Source of the DNA: JBJXDT01 sp046153505
Lineage (GTDB): Bacteria; Pseudomonadota; Gammaproteobacteria; Burkholderiales; Methylophilaceae
Length of the DNA stretch: 45,473 bases
Assembly: GCA_046153505.1 (NCBI GenBank)
Contig: JBJXDT010000024.1
Coordinates: forward strand, 1-45,473
Direction: 5' to 3'
The position numbers were made by a program, and so were the translations under genes. Below the pieces are notes generated by a model. It had not been told where the DNA came from, made no database searches, and worked only from the letters and a program-made list of their open reading frames with translations. Shown here piece after piece: positions 40,811-45,473 of this stretch; position 1 is the first letter of the stretch, and every line of letters begins with the position of its first letter.

Positions 40811-43624
40811 ATGGAATTCATCAAAATCCGCGGTGCACGTACGCACAATCTCAAAAACATTTCGCTGGATATTCCGCGCAATAAACTTGTTGTCATTACA
40901 GGCTTATCAGGCTCGGGTAAATCCAGCTTGGCATTTGATACGCTTTATGCAGAAGGCCAACGGCGTTATGTGGAAAGCCTATCTGCTTATGCAAGACAGT
41001 TTTTGGCGCGCATGGATAAGCCAGATGTGGACTTGATTGAAGGTTTATCACCAGCAATTTCGATTGAGCAGAAATCAACCTCACATAACCCTCGTTCCAC
41101 CGTTGGCACTGTGACAGAAATACATGATTACCTGCGATTACTATATGCCCGTGCAGGCGACCCAGAATGCCCAGAGCATGGTGTAAAACTCCAATCGCAG
41201 ACAGTCTCAGAGATGGTCGATACTATTCTGAAGCTGCCAGAAGAAACGAAGTTGATGATTTTAGCGCCCGTGGTATCTAACCGAAAGGGCGAGCAGCTTG
41301 ATTTATTTGACGAACTAAAAGCTCAGGGATTTGTGCGACTTAGAATCGACGGCAAAATTTATGAGATAGACGCCTTGCCGCAACTTGCCAAAACCACTAA
41401 ACACCATGTGGATGTGGTTGTGGATAGAATCAAAGTAAAAGAAGATATGAAGCAACGCATAGCAGAAAGCTTGGAAACTGCTCTGCGTTTGGCTGAAGGT
41501 AAAGTGATTGCGCTGGAAATGGACAATGAAAAAGAGCATCTGTTTTCTGCCAAGTTCTCTTGTCCTGTTTGCGATTATTCACTGGCAGAGCTTGAGCCGC
41601 GCCTGTTTTCATTTAACAACCCAATGGGCGCCTGCCCAAAATGCGATGGCTTGGGAAATGTGACATTCTTCGACCCAAAGCGCGTTGTTGCATTCCCACA
41701 CTTATCACTTGCCAGCGGCGCAATTAAAGGTTGGGATAAGCGCAATCAATTTTATTTCCAAATGCTTTCTAGCTTGGCGACGCACTACAATTTTGATTTG
41801 GAAACGCCTTTCGAAGAACTTGATGCTACTGCACAAGATGTGCTTCTAAATGGTTCTGGGCGCGAACAAATTGCCTTTAGATATTTGAATGAGCGTGGCA
41901 CATTTTTTAGCAAAACACATACATTTGAAGGTATTTTAAACAATCTCCAACGCAGATACCGTGAATCTGACAGCATGGCGGTGCGCGACGAATTGGCAAA
42001 ATATATCAATGCTGCAATTTGCCCCGATTGTAGCGGCACGCGACTACGCCGCGAGGCGCGCCATGTAAAAGTGGGGGGTAAAAATATTCATCAAGTATGT
42101 GAAATACCGCTTAAGCAAGCGCTTACTTTCTTCGAAACAATGAAGCTTACTGGGCAAAAACTGGCCATTGCAGACAAAATTGTGAAGGAAATTGAAAATC
42201 GCCTGAAATTTTTGACGAATGTGGGTTTGGAATATTTATCACTTTCGCGTTCCGCAGAAACACTCTCAGGCGGCGAAGCGCAGCGCATCAGGCTTGCCAG
42301 CCAGATTGGCAGCGGTTTAACAGGAGTCATGTATGTTCTTGATGAACCTTCTATTGGACTGCATCAACGCGATAATGACCGCCTGTTGGAGACGCTTAAG
42401 CGTCTGCGCGACATAGGCAATAGCGTGATTGTGGTTGAGCATGACCACGATGCAATTATGGCAGCCGACCACGTCATAGATATTGGACCAGGCGCGGGTG
42501 AACATGGTGGGCAGATAATAGCTGAAGGATCGCCAGAGGAAGTACTTGCCAATAACAAATCACTCACAGGTCAATATTTAAGTGGCAAAAAGAAAATAAT
42601 CTACAATACTTTACGCACTTCGCCCGATCCTAAGCGCTGGCTGTCTATGTTTCACGCTACAGGCAACAATCTTAAAGATGTCAAACTAGAACTTCCTGTT
42701 GGCTTACTGACTTGCATCACGGGTGTTTCTGGTAGCGGCAAATCGACACTGATTAACGACACCCTTTATCGTGCTGTCGCCCAACATTTGTATGGAAGCA
42801 GCACAGAGCCAGCGCCATTTGATGGCATTGAAGGTTTGGAGTTTTTTGACAAAGTAGTTGATGTTGACCAAAGTCCAATTGGCCGAACTCCTAGATCGAA
42901 TCCTGCAACGTATACTGGCTTATTTACGCCTATTCGCGATTTATTTGCCGCGGTGCCAGAAAGCCGAGCACGTGGCTACGGACCTGGTAGATATTCGTTT
43001 AACGTAAAAGGTGGGCGCTGCGAAGCCTGCCAAGGCGATGGCGTCATTCGCGTTGAAATGCACTTTTTGCCTGACGTTTACGTTCCTTGTGATGTTTGTA
43101 AAGGCCAACGTTATAACCGTGAAACTTTAGAAATCAATTTCAAGGGCAAAAATATTCGCGAAGTATTGGAAATGACCGTTGAACAGGCTCACGAATTTTT
43201 TAGTGCCCAGCCAGTGATTGCGCGTAAACTTAAAACCTTATTAGACGTGGGGTTGGGCTACATTACACTTGGACAAAGCGCAACCACATTGAGTGGTGGC
43301 GAAGCACAACGTGTCAAGCTTTCGCTTGAACTGAGCAAGCGCGACACAGGTCGCACACTGTATATTTTGGATGAACCAACCACTGGTTTACACTTTGCCG
43401 ATATCCAGTTATTGTTAGATGTCATTCATCGGTTACGTGATGCAGGCAACACGATCATTATTATCGAGCACAATTTGGATGTGATTAAAACCGCCGATTG
43501 GCTTATTGACATGGGTCCAGAAGGTGGAGATGGCGGTGGCACCGTCATTGCGGAAGGTACACCAGAAGATGTAGCAAAAAATACTAATAGCTATACTGGG
43601 CATTACTTGAAAGCCATGCTATGA
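40811..43624 (+). CDS. uvrA: excinuclease ABC subunit A
   Basis: Damage-recognition ATPase of nucleotide excision repair. 937 residues with two ABC modules: Walker A GLSGSGKSSL near residue 33 and GVSGSGKSTL near residue 640, signatures LSGGEAQRIRLAS and LSGGEAQRVKL, and zinc-finger cysteines in CPVCDYSLAELEPR and CEACQGDG regions. Length is normal. Its stop overlaps the next start as ATGA. Confidence 0.98.
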   Translation: MEFIKIRGARTHNLKNISLDIPRNKLVVITGLSGSGKSSLAFDTLYAEGQRRYVESLSAYARQFLARMDKPDVDLIEGLSPAISIEQKSTSHNPRSTVGTVTEIHDYLRLLYARAGDPECPEHGVKLQSQTVSEMVDTILKLPEETKLMILAPVVSNRKGEQLDLFDELKAQGFVRLRIDGKIYEIDALPQLAKTTKHHVDVVVDRIKVKEDMKQRIAESLETALRLAEGKVIALEMDNEKEHLFSAKFSCPVCDYSLAELEPRLFSFNNPMGACPKCDGLGNVTFFDPKRVVAFPHLSLASGAIKGWDKRNQFYFQMLSSLATHYNFDLETPFEELDATAQDVLLNGSGREQIAFRYLNERGTFFSKTHTFEGILNNLQRRYRESDSMAVRDELAKYINAAICPDCSGTRLRREARHVKVGGKNIHQVCEIPLKQALTFFETMKLTGQKLAIADKIVKEIENRLKFLTNVGLEYLSLSRSAETLSGGEAQRIRLASQIGSGLTGVMYVLDEPSIGLHQRDNDRLLETLKRLRDIGNSVIVVEHDHDAIMAADHVIDIGPGAGEHGGQIIAEGSPEEVLANNKSLTGQYLSGKKKIIYNTLRTSPDPKRWLSMFHATGNNLKDVKLELPVGLLTCITGVSGSGKSTLINDTLYRAVAQHLYGSSTEPAPFDGIEGLEFFDKVVDVDQSPIGRTPRSNPATYTGLFTPIRDLFAAVPESRARGYGPGRYSFNVKGGRCEACQGDGVIRVEMHFLPDVYVPCDVCKGQRYNRETLEINFKGKNIREVLEMTVEQAHEFFSAQPVIARKLKTLLDVGLGYITLGQSATTLSGGEAQRVKLSLELSKRDTGRTLYILDEPTTGLHFADIQLLLDVIHRLRDAGNTIIIIEHNLDVIKTADWLIDMGPEGGDGGGTVIAEGTPEDVAKNTNSYTGHYLKAML

Positions 43625-43845
43625 AAATAAATCCTAAATACAGCCAGTTATTATTCGCATTTTTAATGTCCCTGCTGATGGCTATCGTAATGACATGCAT
43701 TGTCACCATCAAACTAACAGGTCTTAGTCCAGGATTTTTTGTTAGGTGGCTTTATGCATTTGTGACTGCATGGCCAATCGCATTTCCCAGTATTTTAGTG
43801 ATAGCGCCAATCGTACAAAAGTTGGTAAAAAAACTTACTTCTTAG
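43621..43845 (+). CDS. DUF2798 small membrane protein
   Basis: 74 residues with two hydrophobic helices (about 10-32 and 42-64). It fits the DUF2798 family (PKYSQLLFAFLMSLLMA, WPIAFPSILVIAPIVQK). The function is unknown. It is coupled to uvrA by an ATGA overlap and its 3' end overlaps the convergent mtgA by 11 bp. Confidence 0.82.
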   Translation: MKINPKYSQLLFAFLMSLLMAIVMTCIVTIKLTGLSPGFFVRWLYAFVTAWPIAFPSILVIAPIVQKLVKKLTS

Positions 43846-44602
43846 CTTCTATTTTCACTACGGGCGGATTTTTAGGTAGCTCGCTCATGCGCATGCGGGC
43901 AAGTATTGTCGCCGTTCTTCGATTGAGATAGCGCGTATTGCGATGATCATCGTAAAAACGCGGATTTGGAACCATCGCGGCTAATCTTGCCGCTTGTTCG
44001 CGGCTTAATCCAGATGCACTGGTTCTGAAATAGTGTCTCGATGCCGCCTCTGCGCCAAACACACCATTGCCCCATTCAATAACGTTTAAATATATCTCTA
44101 AAATACGCTGTTTGGTCAGCATATTCTCTAGCATCAACGTGATAATAGCCTCTTCGCCTTTTCGCCATGGCGTGCGTTTGCTACTTAAAAATAAATTTTT
44201 GGCTAGTTGCTGGCTAATCGTTGAGCCACCTGCAACCAATTTGCCTTTTTTTAGGTTTTTTTCATAGGCTTTTTCAATGCCTTCCCAGTCAAAACCTTGG
44301 TGATCAACAAACTTTGAATCTTCGCTGGCAATCACTGCGCGCTTAAGATTGTTAGATATTTGCGAATAATCCACCCATTTATATTTTAGCTCGGCATCTG
44401 GATTTTCTGCTTGAATCGCTTCTAAACGTGTTTCCATAAAACTGCTGGAAGACGGATTAAACCGCGTCCACCAACAAATATGCAGAAAAATCCAAAGCTG
44501 GTAAAACAGCACAAAGATAATAAATACTACTAAAAAGCGCTTGAAAAGCCCGCCAACACTTAAAGAAGTATTTGGTGTTTTGTAAAACAACCAACGAATC
44601 AA
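43835..44602 (-). CDS. mtgA: monofunctional biosynthetic peptidoglycan transglycosylase
   Basis: GT51 glycosyltransferase that polymerises lipid II. 255 residues: N-terminal membrane anchor (about 20-45) and the catalytic domain with the Glu of IASEDSKFVDHQGFD and GGSTISQQLAKNLFLS. The only upstream start in frame is a TTG (44600-44602), immediately after the aroE stop, with no ATG before the membrane segment. The start is therefore either this rare TTG or a later codon. Confidence 0.93.
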   Translation of the reverse strand: MIRWLFYKTPNTSLSVGGLFKRFLVVFIIFVLFYQLWIFLHICWWTRFNPSSSSFMETRLEAIQAENPDAELKYKWVDYSQISNNLKRAVIASEDSKFVDHQGFDWEGIEKAYEKNLKKGKLVAGGSTISQQLAKNLFLSSKRTPWRKGEEAIITLMLENMLTKQRILEIYLNVIEWGNGVFGAEAASRHYFRTSASGLSREQAARLAAMVPNPRFYDDHRNTRYLNRRTATILARMRMSELPKNPPVVKIEAKK

Positions 44603-44603
44603 T

Positions 44604-45446
44604 TCAGTTTCTCAACTCAGCTATGACTGGAGCGGTTTCAGGCAACACACCGCGCCAAATGTAAAACGCCTCTGCCGCTTGCTCTACTAGCATGCCTAAT
44701 CCATCTGCAACTTGAGCGCCTGTTTCTCGGGCTTGCGCCATAAAAGGTGTTTCACGACCATACATCATGTCGTATGCCAGACAATTTTTTGCGAAAACAC
44801 TATCCGGAATCGGCAAGGCAGTATCAGTTAAACCTGTAGAGGTACTATTAATGACTAAATCAAATGCTTCATCACCAAGCTGGTCAAATTGTTTAGCTAT
44901 ACAGACAGTTTTGTTTTTGCTTGTATCTACTACTTCTGAAAGAATTCTGGCAGCCTCTTCAGCTTTGGCAAAAGTTCTATTAGAGATTACAACGCGACTG
45001 GGATTAGCATTTGCTACTGGCTGCAAAACCCCAAAAGCTGCGCCACCAGAACCTAATATAAGAACTCTTTTTCCTGCGATTTTAAAATTTAAATTCTTCT
45101 CAACATCTCTTACCAAACCAATTCCATCAGTATTGTTCCCAATAATATCCCCATTTTTAAAAGTCAAAGTGTTTACAGCACGAGCCCTATTCGCAAGTGG
45201 GTTCACAGTGCCTTGCTGAGCTACAAACAATAAGGCATTAAACTTAAATGGTACGGTCACATTCAAGCCTTTGTATCCATCAGCAATTAATTGACCAATT
45301 TTTTCTTCAAATTCATTCGGTCCAACTCCAACCAATATTGCCTCGTAGCTGATATTTTGATTAGTTTGTTTGGCGAATGCGGCGTGAATTTGGGGTGATT
45401 TGCTATGCGCTATTGGGTTGCCGATGACGGCATATTGGTCTGTCAT
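44604..45446 (-). CDS. aroE: shikimate dehydrogenase
   Basis: NADP-dependent reduction of 3-dehydroshikimate. 280 residues: substrate-binding GNPIAHSKSPQIH, VTVPFK with the catalytic Lys, NTDGIGLV, and the dinucleotide motif LGSGGAAFG near 132. The gene is complete within the window, with 27 bp left beyond its start. It is followed by mtgA, a common pairing. Confidence 0.97.
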   Translation of the reverse strand: MTDQYAVIGNPIAHSKSPQIHAAFAKQTNQNISYEAILVGVGPNEFEEKIGQLIADGYKGLNVTVPFKFNALLFVAQQGTVNPLANRARAVNTLTFKNGDIIGNNTDGIGLVRDVEKNLNFKIAGKRVLILGSGGAAFGVLQPVANANPSRVVISNRTFAKAEEAARILSEVVDTSKNKTVCIAKQFDQLGDEAFDLVINSTSTGLTDTALPIPDSVFAKNCLAYDMMYGRETPFMAQARETGAQVADGLGMLVEQAAEAFYIWRGVLPETAPVIAELRN

Positions 45447-45473
45447 GCTAGTTTTTCTACCTTAATTCGTCCA

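Overview
This window is chromosomal DNA from a betaproteobacterium, most likely a methylotroph of the family Methylophilaceae (Methylotenera/Methylophilus-like). The gene order is typical of the class: rpsU-dnaG-rpoD next to tsaD, rpsP-rimM-trmD-rplS, ruvB-ybgC-tolQRAB-pal-cpoB-queE-queC, and fmdB-DUF502-aspS. The methylotroph call rests on a free-standing pqqA gene, a quinoprotein-dehydrogenase-associated SoxYZ-like carrier and a cytochrome resembling methanol dehydrogenase cytochrome cL. The assignment is inferred from gene content; no rRNA gene is present to confirm it. Base composition looks moderate to slightly AT-rich throughout, with no obvious compositional island, integrase remnant, IS element, CRISPR array, tRNA or rRNA.

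Layout. 1-4.8 kb: macromolecular synthesis cluster rpsU / yqeY / dnaG / rpoD on the minus strand, with intrinsic terminators after rpsU and after yqeY. 4.8-8.2 kb: tsaD, plsY, folB, a lipoprotein of the histidine phosphatase superfamily and a UPF0114 membrane protein. 8.2-9.6 kb: xerD overlapping an O6-alkylguanine-DNA alkyltransferase gene. 9.6-12.0 kb: rpsP-rimM-trmD-rplS with a near-consensus promoter and a terminator; the S16 protein has an unusually long Ala-rich tail. 12.0-27.7 kb: one long minus-strand run of tightly spaced genes, yebC-ruvC-ruvA-[DUF4349-TonB receptor-substrate-binding protein-GGDEF/EAL]-ruvB-ybgC-tolQ-tolR-tolA-tolB-pal-cpoB, ending at a terminator before queE-queC. 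The bracketed genes (about 6.1 kb) split ruvA from ruvB and look like an envelope-sensing c-di-GMP module; this is the most interesting region of the window.

27.7-32.1 kb: methylotrophy-flavoured accessory stretch with a cytochrome cL-like protein, an EamA permease, a CBS-pair protein, the 23-residue pqqA with its own ribosome binding site and terminator, YjbQ, the SoxYZ-like carrier (a CRP/FNR-type palindrome lies upstream) and a VOC-family protein. 32.2-34.5 kb: threonine degradation operon tdh-kbl. 34.5-37.3 kb: fmdB-DUF502-aspS. 37.4-39.5 kb: a secreted FecR-domain protein, convergent with ssb. 39.5-45.5 kb: MFS permease divergent from uvrA, a small DUF2798 protein, then mtgA and aroE.

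No gene-free stretch exceeds 300 bp. The longest gaps are 32107-32278 (tdh promoter region), 29952-30107 (pqqA leader), 6877-7029 (nothing convincing beyond a weak 7-bp inverted repeat), 27648-27797 (terminator plus yebC leader) and 16136-16264 (tolA-tolB gap). Several genes use non-ATG starts or four-base stop/start overlaps, and these were used to choose starts.
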